From Auritidibacter ignavus (GTDB lineage: Bacteria > Actinomycetota > Actinomycetes > Actinomycetales > Micrococcaceae): a stretch of DNA of 64,000 bases. The notes under the pieces were generated by a model. The model was not told the DNA's origin and did no database searches. It worked only from the letters and a program-made list of their open reading frames with translations. The stretch spans positions 309,037 through 373,036 of the forward strand of contig NZ_RDQR01000001.1 in the NCBI RefSeq assembly GCF_003703835.1. The letters are read 5' to 3'. Positions within the stretch are counted from its first letter, which is position 1. Each line of letters begins with the position of its first letter. This document shows positions 43,664-53,322 of this stretch, piece after piece. The position numbers were made by a program, and so were the translations under genes.

Positions 43664-45271
43664 ATGTCAGATTCTCTTCACCAACAGCCCGCTGTAAACC
43701 AGGCCGATCCGGACGACCAACTCGTGTCCGACACCTCGCCGCATGGGTCTACCTCAGACAAGACGTTCGCAGATTTCGGCCTGCGCGACGATATGGTCCA
43801 GGCCCTCGTTGCCAAGGGGATCGTTTCCCCATTCCCTATTCAGGCCATGACTCTGCCGATTGCTTTGGCAGGCCAGGATATCATCGGTCAAGCTAAGACC
43901 GGTACCGGTAAAACGTTGGGATTTGGTCTTCCGGTCCTGGAGCGTGTCATTGGCCCCGATGAGCCTGGTAGCGACTCTCTGCCCTCCCCCGGTGCTCCCC
44001 AGGCTCTGGTGATCGTGCCAACTCGCGAACTGGCGACCCAGGTCGGTGAGGACCTCGGATTGGCGGCCTCACGTCGTAGCGTGCGGGTGACGACCATTTA
44101 CGGTGGTCGGGCTTATGAACCACAAGTTGACGAACTCAATCGTGGTACCGAAGTCGTTGTTGGAACCCCGGGACGACTCATCGACTTGATGCGTCAGCGT
44201 CATCTGAGCTTCGACCATGTGCAGACCGTCGTTCTGGATGAAGCCGACGAAATGCTTGACTTGGGTTTCTTGCCGGATGTTGAAACCTTGTTGCAGGCCG
44301 TTCCAGATAAGCGTCAGACCATGCTATTCTCTGCTACCATGCCCGGTCCGGTGGTGGCGATGGCCCGCCGGTTCATGACGCACCCCACTCATATTCGTGC
44401 CGAAGATCCTGACGACACTCAGGCCACCAAAAAGGACATCCGTCAGCTGATCTACCGTGCTCACCATCTGGACAAAGATGAGCTGATCGCGCGGGTACTA
44501 CAGGCCAGGGAGCGAGGTCGCACGATTATCTTTACTCGTACCAAGCGCGCAGCAGCACGGTTGACCGATGAGCTCACCCGGCGCGGCTTTGCAGCTGGTG
44601 CGATCCACGGCGACTTGGGACAGGGCGCGCGCGAGCAAGCTTTACGGGCCTTCCGCAATGAGAAAATCGATGTGCTGGTCGCCACCGATGTCGCTGCCCG
44701 CGGTATTGACGTCGATGATGTCACCCACGTGATCAACTTCCAGTGTCCCGAAGATGAAAAGACCTATCTACACCGGATCGGTCGGACCGGTCGGGCCGGG
44801 CATAAGGGCACCGCGGTGACACTGGTGGACTGGGAAGACATCCCGCAGTGGAAGCTGATTGCCGCTTCGCTAGGCCTAGACCAAACCGAGCCCATTGAGA
44901 CCTACTCCGCCTCCCCCCACCTGTTCGAAGACTTGGATATCCCAGAGGGAACCAAAGGAAAACTCCCAAAGTCACAACGCACTCACGCTGGTCTCGACGC
45001 CGAAGATCGTGAAGATCTTGGTGGTAAGGATTCTCGATCGCGGTCCCGCAATGGTCGACAGCATCGTCGCGGACGCTCCCGGCGTCGTTCGGCTGGACAC
45101 CAGCAAGACCAGAGCCAAGAACGGTCTTCCTCGTCGAAGCACAAGGCCCAGGCCAAGAAGGAGAAGGCCTCGGGTTCTTCGCGGAGGCGTCAGCGCACTC
45201 GCCGGAAGAACGGTAAAGTGGTTTCCTCGAGAAGGAAACAGAGCACAAACCAGCAGAACAACCGCAATTAG
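43664..45271 (+). CDS. DEAD-box ATP-dependent RNA helicase (RhlE/CsdA type)
   Basis: The 535-residue protein has the full motif set: AKTGTGKT near residue 84, PTRELATQ near 125, DEADEMLDLGFLP near 200, SATMPG near 235 and HRIGRTGRAGHKGT near 380. A Q-motif region (FADFGLRDDMVQAL) lies at the start. The C-terminal 90 residues are an Arg/Lys/Ser/Gln-rich basic tail typical of RNA-annealing extensions. The ATG at 43664 is preferred over an upstream frame start at 43628. The stop overlaps the convergent PHP gene by four bases. Confidence 0.93.
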   Translation: MSDSLHQQPAVNQADPDDQLVSDTSPHGSTSDKTFADFGLRDDMVQALVAKGIVSPFPIQAMTLPIALAGQDIIGQAKTGTGKTLGFGLPVLERVIGPDEPGSDSLPSPGAPQALVIVPTRELATQVGEDLGLAASRRSVRVTTIYGGRAYEPQVDELNRGTEVVVGTPGRLIDLMRQRHLSFDHVQTVVLDEADEMLDLGFLPDVETLLQAVPDKRQTMLFSATMPGPVVAMARRFMTHPTHIRAEDPDDTQATKKDIRQLIYRAHHLDKDELIARVLQARERGRTIIFTRTKRAAARLTDELTRRGFAAGAIHGDLGQGAREQALRAFRNEKIDVLVATDVAARGIDVDDVTHVINFQCPEDEKTYLHRIGRTGRAGHKGTAVTLVDWEDIPQWKLIAASLGLDQTEPIETYSASPHLFEDLDIPEGTKGKLPKSQRTHAGLDAEDREDLGGKDSRSRSRNGRQHRRGRSRRRSAGHQQDQSQERSSSSKHKAQAKKEKASGSSRRRQRTRRKNGKVVSSRRKQSTNQQNNRN

Positions 45272-46149
45272 TCGGTGTGCCACAGCACCTGGAGTCCTGA
45301 GCTCGCTCGAGGCTCCAGCGCTTTAACCGTTTCTACCGCCGTGGTATATTCACCCAACCGGTTGGGTTTACCGTTGCCGTGAAAGTCCGAAGAACCGGTC
45401 GTCAACAAACCATATTTCCTGGCCAGCTGACGAAGCTTATCCCGCCCCTTAGCCGAATTATCGCGGTGGTCAACTTCAACGCCGTCTAGGCCAGCCTCGA
45501 TCATCTCGGTGAAGGTACGGTCTGATACGGTACGTCCTCGCTTCGCAGCCATCGGGTGTGCGAAGACTGCTACCCCACCTGCTTCTTTAATCAGCTCTAC
45601 TCCGAGTGCTGGATCAGGAGCATAGTGAGGCACATAGTAGGACGAGTCACTCGATAGCAGGCTGGTAAACGCTGCCGAGCGGTCCGGGACCACGCCGATG
45701 TCCACGAGTGCATCGGCGAGATGCGGCCGCCCCACGGTGGCATCGTCGTGGGTATGTTTGAGCACTAACTCCCAGCTCAAGTCCGGATAGTCTCGGGCGA
45801 TCCGAGCGGTCATTTCTTGGGCTCGAATGATGCGAGCCTCTCGGGCTCGAGCAATTTCAGCTGACAAACCCGCGTGCTGTGGGTCATGCAAATAGCTGAG
45901 CACATGAACGCTGATCCCTTCATCGGTCACGCACGATAATTCCATGCCAACCACCAAGCTGATGCTGTGACGCTGCGCGGCTGAGATCGCCTCATCCCAT
46001 CCTGCCGTGGTGTCGTGATCGGTCAGCGCAAGTCCTTCCAATCCTGCCTCTGCTGCTAAACGCACGACCTCTGCCGGTGGCTGGGTACCATCCGAACAGG
46101 TTGAATGCGTGTGCAGATCAAAGGCCATGCTCATAAGTGTAAACGTCAT
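45268..46149 (-). CDS. PHP-domain phosphoesterase
   Basis: About 290 residues with the PHP metal-site motifs FDLHTHSTCSDG at the N-terminus, LTDHDTTAG near 42, and late motifs FAHPMAAKRGR near 197 and GSSDFHGNG near 257. The family includes the 3',5'-nucleotide bisphosphate phosphatase/RNase AM group, a likely role here. The start is unresolved: the 46149 ATG has GGAGGT 14 bases upstream, while ATGs at 46134 and 46128 sit closer to the conserved domain. It is convergent with the helicase and divergent from aminopeptidase P. Confidence 0.87.
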   Translation of the reverse strand: MTFTLMSMAFDLHTHSTCSDGTQPPAEVVRLAAEAGLEGLALTDHDTTAGWDEAISAAQRHSISLVVGMELSCVTDEGISVHVLSYLHDPQHAGLSAEIARAREARIIRAQEMTARIARDYPDLSWELVLKHTHDDATVGRPHLADALVDIGVVPDRSAAFTSLLSSDSSYYVPHYAPDPALGVELIKEAGGVAVFAHPMAAKRGRTVSDRTFTEMIEAGLDGVEVDHRDNSAKGRDKLRQLARKYGLLTTGSSDFHGNGKPNRLGEYTTAVETVKALEPRASSGLQVLWHTD

Positions 46150-46206
46150 ACAACAGACAGGTAACCTCCCCGGCGGGGTGCTGGGGATTCATGAGAGCAT
46201 GGAACC

Positions 46207-47808
46207 ATGACTGAATCATCCGCTTCTTCTGCACAACATCGTTCTTCGACCTCCCGGGACCAGCTCGACGAGCAACCAGAGCAGGCTCTCTCTCAGCGGG
46301 GTGAGAACCGTTCCCGTCGCCCGGAGTCCCAGGCATTTAAAGACTTCATGGGTTCCCAATGGGCTCCGGTCGAGCACCCAGAATTCTCAGCCGATGCGGT
46401 GGCCTCTTACGCTGCTACACGCCGAAAAGCGGTCTCGGAGCGGTTCCCGGGTGAACGCCTGATCATTCCGGCCGGCGCCCCGAAAGTCCGATCCAATGAC
46501 ACCGACTACCGGTTCCGGCCTCATTCGGCATTCACGCACCTGACCGGACTCGGTATTGACCACGAGCCCGATGCGGCGTTGGTGATGCAACCGGTTGAGC
46601 CGGGTACCGGGGACCAAGGGTCCGGGCACGTTTCGACCCTGTATTTCCGTCCCCTGGCTACCCGGGACTCCGAAGAATTCTATGCCAACGCCAAAATCGG
46701 CGAGTTTTGGGTGGGACCTCGACCAACCTTGCGTGAATTAGAAGCTCGCACCGGACTGAAGACCAAGAGTCTCGACGAACTGGAATATGCGGTCACCGTC
46801 GATGCCGGAGCCGTGGAGATTGGTGGCACCCGGTTGCGCGTGGTGCGTGGCGCTGACCTGAATATGGAGGCTCTGGTTGACACCTCCCGGATCAACACCG
46901 GCGTTGATCTAGAAGCCTCCGACCGACTCGACGCCGAGCTCTCCGAATATCTGTCCGAACTCCGCCTGGTCAAAGACGAATGGGAAATCGGGGAACTTCG
47001 TGGCTCCGTGGACGCCACGGCCCGAGGTTTTGACGACATTATTCGGGCGCTACCGGCCGCAAAGCAGGTTCAACGGGGCGAGCGGGTTATCGAGACCGCA
47101 TTCTTTTCTCGAGCTCGGCTCGAGGGGAATGACCTGGGTTATGACACCATTGCCGCTGCCGGCAACAACGCCACCATCCTGCACTGGATTCGGAACACCG
47201 GTCCGATTGTCGACGGGCAGTTGTTGCTGGTAGATGCCGGTGTGGAAGCCGAGTCCCTGTACACCGCTGACATCACCCGCACACTACCGATTAATGGACG
47301 GTTCTCCGAGCTTCAGGCCCAGGTCTACAACGCTGTGCTGGCAGCTGCCGATGCGGCTTTCGAGATCGTGCGGCCGGGGATCCGATTCCGTGATGTTCAC
47401 GATCGTGCCACCGAAGTTCTGGCACAGCACCTGGATGCCTGGGGAATTCTTCCGGTCAGTGTTGACGAGGCTGTCTCCTTGTCCGGACAACAGCATCGCC
47501 GTTGGATGCCACACGGGACCAGCCACCACCTGGGGTTAGATGTTCACGATTGTGCGCAGGCGCGTCGCGAGCTTTATATGGACGGCGTGCTGGAACCGGG
47601 CATGGTGTTCACCATCGAACCGGGCCTGTATTTCAAAAACGAAGATCTGGCCGTTCCCGCAGAATACCGGGGTCTTGGCATTCGGATCGAGGACGATATT
47701 CTCGTAACCGACCAGGGCGCCGAGAACCTCAGTGCCACCATTCCACGCACCGTCGACGAGGTGGAAGCTTGGATGGCATCACTGCTGGGAGAAAACAACC
47801 GGCAATAG
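46207..47808 (+). CDS. pepP: Xaa-Pro aminopeptidase (M24, aminopeptidase P)
   Basis: The 533-residue enzyme has an N-terminal AMP_N domain and a C-terminal pita-bread domain. Metal ligands visible are Asp in LLLVDAGVE and ADITRT near 345-360, His in HGTSHHLGLDVHD near 440, and Glu in FTIEPGLYF and GIRIEDDILVT near 480-505. It removes N-terminal residues preceding proline. The first 40 residues are a polar, disordered extension. It faces the PHP gene and converges with the stress-protein-like gene (19-base gap). Confidence 0.92.
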   Translation: MTESSASSAQHRSSTSRDQLDEQPEQALSQRGENRSRRPESQAFKDFMGSQWAPVEHPEFSADAVASYAATRRKAVSERFPGERLIIPAGAPKVRSNDTDYRFRPHSAFTHLTGLGIDHEPDAALVMQPVEPGTGDQGSGHVSTLYFRPLATRDSEEFYANAKIGEFWVGPRPTLRELEARTGLKTKSLDELEYAVTVDAGAVEIGGTRLRVVRGADLNMEALVDTSRINTGVDLEASDRLDAELSEYLSELRLVKDEWEIGELRGSVDATARGFDDIIRALPAAKQVQRGERVIETAFFSRARLEGNDLGYDTIAAAGNNATILHWIRNTGPIVDGQLLLVDAGVEAESLYTADITRTLPINGRFSELQAQVYNAVLAAADAAFEIVRPGIRFRDVHDRATEVLAQHLDAWGILPVSVDEAVSLSGQQHRRWMPHGTSHHLGLDVHDCAQARRELYMDGVLEPGMVFTIEPGLYFKNEDLAVPAEYRGLGIRIEDDILVTDQGAENLSATIPRTVDEVEAWMASLLGENNRQ

Positions 47809-47826
47809 TTCGGTGCAGGGGATAAG

Positions 47827-48684
47827 CTAGTGATCCTCCTGCGAAGTCTTGCGACGGGGCTCAGGTTGCTCAGATAGGGAGCTCTGGGTTCCGTCGGTGG
47901 CCTTCTTCTCTGATGCCTCGGATGACTCGGATGGCTCCGATGGTGCGGATGGATCAGCGCTGGCATCACCATGGGGTTCTGCTTCGCGTCGGGGTTGAGA
48001 GGCGTCATCAATCCGGGCACCGAACTGTGGCCGGCCATCGGGAAGGTCTGGGAACCCGGACCGGGTGGTGGAGGCCTCCGAGGGCTCCTGGACCGGGGTC
48101 TGCGCGGTGGTGGGAGAAGAACCGGTCTGGCCACTTGGCGGTGGTGTTCCGGGGGCGGTGGTACCGGTCGAGTCGGGCTGATGGGCCGGTGTCGGACTGG
48201 TTGGCATCGGTTGGGGCCCGATGATTTGTTTGGCTTGGTGAGCAACGGCAAAGTCGCACAGCAAGTCGAAACTCACGGCAGCGAATCGGGGTATGTAGTC
48301 GTACTTACCAGCACGTCGACGCAGTGCATGCCCGATGACACCAAAGATCACCCACACACCTACGCCCAAAGCAACCGAGGCTAGAATTTGGAATGGGGCT
48401 TGGGCTGGCATCAAGGTCGAGATCAACAGCCCGATAAGCAGGCCAAAAAATGCCCCCTGCAAGGCGGCCCTGCCGACCACTGCAGGATATCCTGAACGAT
48501 TGCGCAAGGACGTCACCAGGCGCACGTCGCGTCCAACAATATGAAAATGATCCACATTAATACCGGCTTCGACCAACCGGTCGACAACCTTCTGCGCATC
48601 GTCAAAGTGACGATAATTTCCCAATAATTGTCCCTGGGGCAGACCTTGGCCGAGGGGGTCGGTAAAACCGGCATTCATAGACAT
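47827..48684 (-). CDS. General stress protein 17M-like membrane protein with long polar tail
   Basis: The 285-residue protein has an N-terminal GSP17M/YflT-like domain (YRHFDDAQKVVDRLVEAGIN near residue 22). Two membrane helices follow (about 80-130), then a tail of roughly 130 residues rich in Pro, Ser, Thr and then Glu/Asp. The family is linked to general stress in Firmicutes and Actinobacteria, without a defined biochemical role. The ATG at 48684 has GGGGAG eight bases upstream; a longer frame to 48732 is not supported. The tail shows no motif and is probably disordered. Confidence 0.75.
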   Translation of the reverse strand: MSMNAGFTDPLGQGLPQGQLLGNYRHFDDAQKVVDRLVEAGINVDHFHIVGRDVRLVTSLRNRSGYPAVVGRAALQGAFFGLLIGLLISTLMPAQAPFQILASVALGVGVWVIFGVIGHALRRRAGKYDYIPRFAAVSFDLLCDFAVAHQAKQIIGPQPMPTSPTPAHQPDSTGTTAPGTPPPSGQTGSSPTTAQTPVQEPSEASTTRSGFPDLPDGRPQFGARIDDASQPRREAEPHGDASADPSAPSEPSESSEASEKKATDGTQSSLSEQPEPRRKTSQEDH

Positions 48685-48778
48685 AGTTCTATTCTCCCCA
48701 TTTTTCAGAAGTGAATCCAAGTCAACGCACATTGTTTGGCTGATAGCGTCGAGTCTAGCCTTGACCTACAGTAGAACC

Positions 48779-49945
48779 ATGTCCAGGAACATCAGCGAAC
48801 TTGAACAGATTGCCCTGGCTCGTTTACGTCACGTCGAGGATCCGGAGATTCGCGTCCCCATTACTGATTTGGGGATGGTGTCTGCGGTGACGGCATCTGT
48901 GGACGACACTTCCGGTCAGGCACCCGCATCTGAAGAAGTTCCTGCGCATCACCTTCGCGCCGAGATCCTGCTGACCACGCCCGGGTGTCCGATGCAAGAC
49001 ACGCTACGAGACCAGGTCTTCAACGCCCTGGTCTCCTTGCCCGGGGTGAGTAGCGTCGAGGTAGCTCTACGTCCCATGGACAGCACGCAACGCCGAAAAC
49101 TCGTTGATTCCCTGCGTTCACGCCATTCCTCGAGTTTAACCGCCGCGAGCGCTGGGGATCCCCACCAGCCACTGGTGCTCACCGTAGCTTCGGGCAAAGG
49201 CGGTGTCGGTAAGTCAACGGTAACCGCAAATCTGGCCACCGCGTTGAGCAAGTGTGGCTACCGGGTGGGCTTAATTGATGCCGATATTCACGGTTTTTCC
49301 ATCCCGCGTTTGCTCTCGATCACGACCCGCCCCACTCGCTTGGAAGAGATGATCTTGCCACCGGTGGCTTATGGAGTCAAAACGATTTCGATTGGGATGT
49401 TTCTCGACACCGACCAACCGGTGGCTTGGCGGGGACCGATGCTCCACCGTGCCCTGGAACAGTTCATCGGCGATGTCCATTGGGGCCAGCTCGATGTCCT
49501 GCTGGTGGACTTACCACCGGGGACGGGAGACATTGCTATTTCAGTTGCACAGCTACTCCCCCAGGCCCAGCTTCTGGTGGTGACCACACCGCAGTATGCT
49601 GCTGCCCATATTGCTGCTCGAGCCGGAGAACTAGCCACCAAAACCCATCAGGCGGTAGCCGGAGTCATTGAGAATATGGGGCCGATGACCCTCCCGGATG
49701 GCACCGTGATGGACGTTTTTGGAGCCGGCGGTGGCAAACAGGTTGCCCAGCATCTGGCGGAGCATCTGCACGACCCGGTCGAACTCTTAGGGACAATCCC
49801 CCTGGACCCAATTCTTCGCACCGATGCTGACCAAGGTCAGCCCACGATCATTTCTCATCCAGACTCTCCCAGCGGAAAGTCGTTACAGATTATCAGCGAA
49901 CGCTTGGTCGAAACCGCCCAAATAGGCTCACCCATGATGAGCTGA
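48779..49945 (+). CDS. Mrp/ApbC family P-loop ATPase (Fe-S carrier type) with DUF59 domain
   Basis: The 388-residue protein starts with a MIP18/DUF59 domain (RHVEDPEIRVPITDLGMV near residue 15; TTPGCPMQ near 70). A Mrp ATPase follows, with the deviant P-loop SGKGGVGKSTV near 140 and LVDLPPGTGD near 245. The family loads or carries Fe-S clusters. The C-terminal CxxC cluster site of canonical Mrp/ApbC is absent; the corresponding segment reads MTLPDGTVMDVFGAGGG. TACAGT ends six bases before the ATG, so a leaderless start at 48779 is likely. Mrp lies near tatB in mycobacteria too. Confidence 0.9.
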   Translation: MSRNISELEQIALARLRHVEDPEIRVPITDLGMVSAVTASVDDTSGQAPASEEVPAHHLRAEILLTTPGCPMQDTLRDQVFNALVSLPGVSSVEVALRPMDSTQRRKLVDSLRSRHSSSLTAASAGDPHQPLVLTVASGKGGVGKSTVTANLATALSKCGYRVGLIDADIHGFSIPRLLSITTRPTRLEEMILPPVAYGVKTISIGMFLDTDQPVAWRGPMLHRALEQFIGDVHWGQLDVLLVDLPPGTGDIAISVAQLLPQAQLLVVTTPQYAAAHIAARAGELATKTHQAVAGVIENMGPMTLPDGTVMDVFGAGGGKQVAQHLAEHLHDPVELLGTIPLDPILRTDADQGQPTIISHPDSPSGKSLQIISERLVETAQIGSPMMS

Positions 49946-50120
49946 TCAGCTGGATTTCTGGGTGTAGGGTACCGTACAAGTGGCGCCCAAGGCCAGCCCC
50001 CACCAAAATGATCCCAATAGCACGGTACCCCCGGTGGGTCTTTGATGCCTCGGAATCTACACGCTGAGTCATAGCATACGTCTAAGGGCCGTCACACGGT
50101 TGCACGAGATCTCGCACTCA

Positions 50121-51386
50121 TCAGGGGCGACTGACTTCTTCCTCGCGAGAAATCCGTTGCCGCACGTTGAGTCGCTCTAGCTGGGTCACGTGCTGGGGTC
50201 CCAGCTCGTCCACGCTGGTAACCTGTAACAATTGCATAGTCCGGGTCAGCTGTTTAGTGAGGATTTCAAGCATCCGGTCCACCCCGGCCTCACCACCGGC
50301 CATCAATCCGTACAACCAAGCGCGACCTACCAGTGTGAAGTCGGCGCCTAACGCGATGGAGGCCACGATATCGGCACCGTGCATAATGCCGGTGTCGATC
50401 ATGATCTCGGTCTGGGCTCCGACCTCACGAGCGACTGTGGGAAGTAGCTCAAAGGGCACGGGGGCACGGTCTAGTTGCCGTCCGCCGTGGTTCGACAACA
50501 CGATCCCGTCCACCCCGAAGTCGGCAAGCTTTGTGGCTGCTTCGAGGGTCTGTACGCCCTTGACCACCAATTTTCCTGGCCATAGGTCGCGAATTATGCG
50601 CAAATCCTCGTCGTTGATCGAGGGATCGAAGATCGTGTCAATCAGTTCGGAAACGGTACCACCGGTCTTGGTGAGGGAGGCAAATTCCAAAGTCGGAGTG
50701 GTCAGGAAATCGAACCACCAGTGGTATTTCGGAATCGCGCCAATGACCGTCATCGGAGTCAGCTGAGGTGGAATCGAAAAACCGTTATAGGTGTCGCGTA
50801 GCCGCTGACCGGCCACCGGAGTATCAACGGTGAAGAACAGCGTGTCAAAACCACTCGAGTAAGCACGATGGACCAGGTCGTAGGTGGCATCACGATCTTT
50901 CATCACATACAGCTGGAACCAGTTCCGCCCGTTGGGAGCCGCTGCTGCCACATCTTCTATCGAGGTGGTGCCCATCGTGGACAGCGAGAAGGGCACTCCA
51001 CAGCGGGCTGCCGCACGGGCACCGGCAACTTCTCCCTCAGTCTGCATCATGCGTGAGAACCCTGTCGGGGCAATCCCGAACGGATACGCAGATTTCCCAC
51101 CGGTGATGGTTGTGGAGGTATCGACCTGGGAGACATCACGCAGAATTCCGGGGTGAAATTCAATGTCTTGGAAAGCCTGACGAGCTCGTTGAATGGACAC
51201 TTCTGATTCTGCGGCACCGTCGGTATAGTCAAATGGTCCTACCGGCGTATTTTTCTTGGCCAACTCGCGCAGATCCCAGATGGTCAGGGCCTTGTCCAAA
51301 CGGGCTTTCCTGCGGTTAAGCTGCGGCTTCTTGAATTGCATCAGTTCAGCAAGCTCGTTGATCTTAGGTAGCTGACGTTTGACCAT
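50121..51386 (-). CDS. lldD: FMN-dependent alpha-hydroxy-acid dehydrogenase (L-lactate dehydrogenase LldD type)
   Basis: The 421-residue enzyme has the FMN family pattern: [18 protein letters not shown] near residue 52, [13 protein letters not shown] near 100, [10 protein letters not shown] near 155, and the active-site histidine in [14 protein letters not shown] near 295. It probably oxidises L-lactate at the membrane, but related 2-hydroxy acids are possible. It converges with mrp across about 175 bases containing inverted repeats. No lactate permease or LldR-type regulator is adjacent. Confidence 0.85.
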   Translation of the reverse strand: MVKRQLPKINELAELMQFKKPQLNRRKARLDKALTIWDLRELAKKNTPVGPFDYTDGAAESEVSIQRARQAFQDIEFHPGILRDVSQVDTSTTITGGKSAYPFGIAPTGFSRMMQTEGEVAGARAAARCGVPFSLSTMGTTSIEDVAAAAPNGRNWFQLYVMKDRDATYDLVHRAYSSGFDTLFFTVDTPVAGQRLRDTYNGFSIPPQLTPMTVIGAIPKYHWWFDFLTTPTLEFASLTKTGGTVSELIDTIFDPSINDEDLRIIRDLWPGKLVVKGVQTLEAATKLADFGVDGIVLSNHGGRQLDRAPVPFELLPTVAREVGAQTEIMIDTGIMHGADIVASIALGADFTLVGRAWLYGLMAGGEAGVDRMLEILTKQLTRTMQLLQVTSVDELGPQHVTQLERLNVRQRISREEEVSRP

Positions 51387-51457
51387 GATGTCTTGTCTCC
51401 TTCATGGGACGACACAGAAGCCGTCATTCGGGGTGGCAGGACGTGACGTCGAAACCT

Positions 51458-51928
51458 TTAGGTGGCTTCGTTATCAAAAGGGGTGGACGGATTTTCGTCG
51501 GTATCTTCGGGGTTCTGTGTAGAGGCGACGTCTTCGTCAGAGCCAGCCGTCAGACCGGTCGCGGTTCCAGACACCTGTGCATGCTGGATCGAGGCTGGTT
51601 GATTCTGAGACGACGATTTCTTGCTGGCCGGCGTCTCCAGATGGGTGGTGGAGGCTCCGAAATCATCGAGGGGTTCTGCTAGCGCTTCACGGATGATGCG
51701 CCGGGGATCGTACTGCCGAGGATCATATTTCGCCCAGTCGATATCATTGAAATCGGTTCCGGTCTCTTCTTTAAAGGAGTTTTTAGCCCCCTCTGCCATC
51801 TGGCGCAGCTTCCGAATCCAATCTCGTAACGACCGTGTATATTCTGGGATTTTTTCCGGCCCCAACAGCAGAAGCACGAGCACCACCAGAACGAGGAGCT
51901 CGCTACCGTTGATACCGAAAAAATTCAT
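51458..51928 (-). CDS. tatB: Sec-independent translocase subunit TatB
   Basis: A 156-residue protein with an N-terminal membrane helix starting FFGINGSELLVLVVLVLL. This leads into GPEKIPEYTRSLRDWI, the TatA/B hinge and amphipathic helix, then a charged disordered tail. Length and the Glu/Gly pattern suit TatB. No tatA or tatC is in the window. tatB directly downstream of the anti-sigma gene is the common actinobacterial arrangement. Confidence 0.88.
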   Translation of the reverse strand: MNFFGINGSELLVLVVLVLLLLGPEKIPEYTRSLRDWIRKLRQMAEGAKNSFKEETGTDFNDIDWAKYDPRQYDPRRIIREALAEPLDDFGASTTHLETPASKKSSSQNQPASIQHAQVSGTATGLTAGSDEDVASTQNPEDTDENPSTPFDNEAT

Positions 51929-51974
51929 TCTCCTAGCCTAGCTCAGTAGCCAAGCATCAGCAGAGTTTGCGGTG

Positions 51975-53095
51975 TCATTCTGACGACGAAAACATCTGCG
52001 TCAGCCCGTCATCGACACGGTCCAGAACAGAGTCATCGGCTCCTTGGGCCTCAGAAACCAGAGAACGCTGGAACACCGCAATAGTTCGAATCATGCCAGA
52101 TGCCTCAGATTTGGGGGTGTTGGAATCGACCCGGTACAGAGTCTGATCTGTAGCAAACAGCGCTGTCCAGGACTCGTCGGGGTACACGTGGATCACTGCA
52201 TCTTCGGCGCTGGGTTCCAGCGGGCTGAGTTGATCCGAATCTAATAAGCTCTCATCGACGGCACAGCCAGACACCCCGTCGCGTTCATCGAGCATCTTGC
52301 ACTGTCGAACCACCGTTTGGTTCTGCGCATCGATACTGTTGTCGCCGGGCTGATCGCTGAGGGCTCCGGGGAAGTATAGGTTGTCGAAATGGTTGCCCAA
52401 CGTTCGCCACGGTTGACCACGGTTGGTCCCTGGGTCATATTCAACTGGCCAAGGCGGGGTACTGACCATCCTGTCGTTCGTAGCTCTGGAACAGAGCTGG
52501 TTGCCACTCGCCGGCCGATCATGTCTAAAGGCGCACTCGAGCCAGTCATGGCCGAGGCAGCATCATGTTCGCTTTCGGTTAAGGACCAGGTGTCCAGCGC
52601 AGAACGACCACCGGTTGTGGCCGTGCCGTACGATAGCGGAGACACCCGCAGATTGTGGGGCAACAGCTCATCATCTGCTACTTCCGTCGAAGCCTGAGTA
52701 TTCTGTCCGCCCATAAACCACGCCGTCAGTAATATTCCGGAAGCCACTAAACAGATCACTCCCAGCCCGATCACGACTTTCCACCCGGGAACGCCGTCCT
52801 GTGTCTTCAGGCGAGCGACATAGTCCTGCGTGGATGTCTCCGGGCTGGAATCCTCGGGTTCAGCCGACTCAACCTCGAAGACAGTTCGTGAGGGATTGAC
52901 GCGTTCTTGGGTCTTCGCTGCACGTTCAACCACGTCGAGGGCTAAAGCCCGCTCCCGGCACAGCTCGCGACATTGGGGACAATGCGCCAGATGATGTTGC
53001 ACTTTCGCCTCGGCGTGTCGTGACAGCGCCCCCTCCAGATACGCATCGATGCGCATCGTCGGGTGAACCGTGAAGTGGGTGAGCGTTTTCGACAT
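51975..53095 (-). pseudogene. Zinc-finger anti-sigma factor gene, frameshifted
   Basis: The 5' frame (53095 down to a stop at 52241) encodes a zinc-binding anti-sigma N-terminus with HHLAHCPQC near residue 33. One membrane helix lies near 105-127 (VVIGLGVICLVASGILLTAW), then the start of an external domain. Near 52400-52440 the coding signal moves to another frame. That frame runs to 51975 and has the expected family-like end (VLDRVDDGLTQMF). Codon third positions support the switch. A nine-base repeat, CCACGGTTG, occurs twice at a ten-base interval (52407-52425) at the same spot. A sequencing error is possible. The cognate sigma gene normally expected upstream is absent. Confidence 0.75.
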
Positions 53096-53322
53096 TTAGG
53101 CACGCCTCTTCTTTCTCTGATGAGAAATCGCGGAGTTGGCCATGGGGCTATTCTCGTGCTGAAATCTGAGAAAACTCTGAACTGAGCCGGCCTCATTTCG
53201 GATCTCGGTGGCTCGGAGGACAAAGCCCGTACAATAAGGGGGCAGTGTCTTGGGAATCGTCACGTACCTCTCGTCCGATTCATTGACAACACTCACGAGC
53301 GAAGCCAAAGGAGTCTCCCCTC

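Noticed and set aside
53096..53308. 70-codon minus-strand frame directly before the anti-sigma start, considered as a sigma-factor remnant
   Set aside because: Its residues show no sigma region 2 or 4 pattern and it is too short; it is probably leader or promoter sequence.
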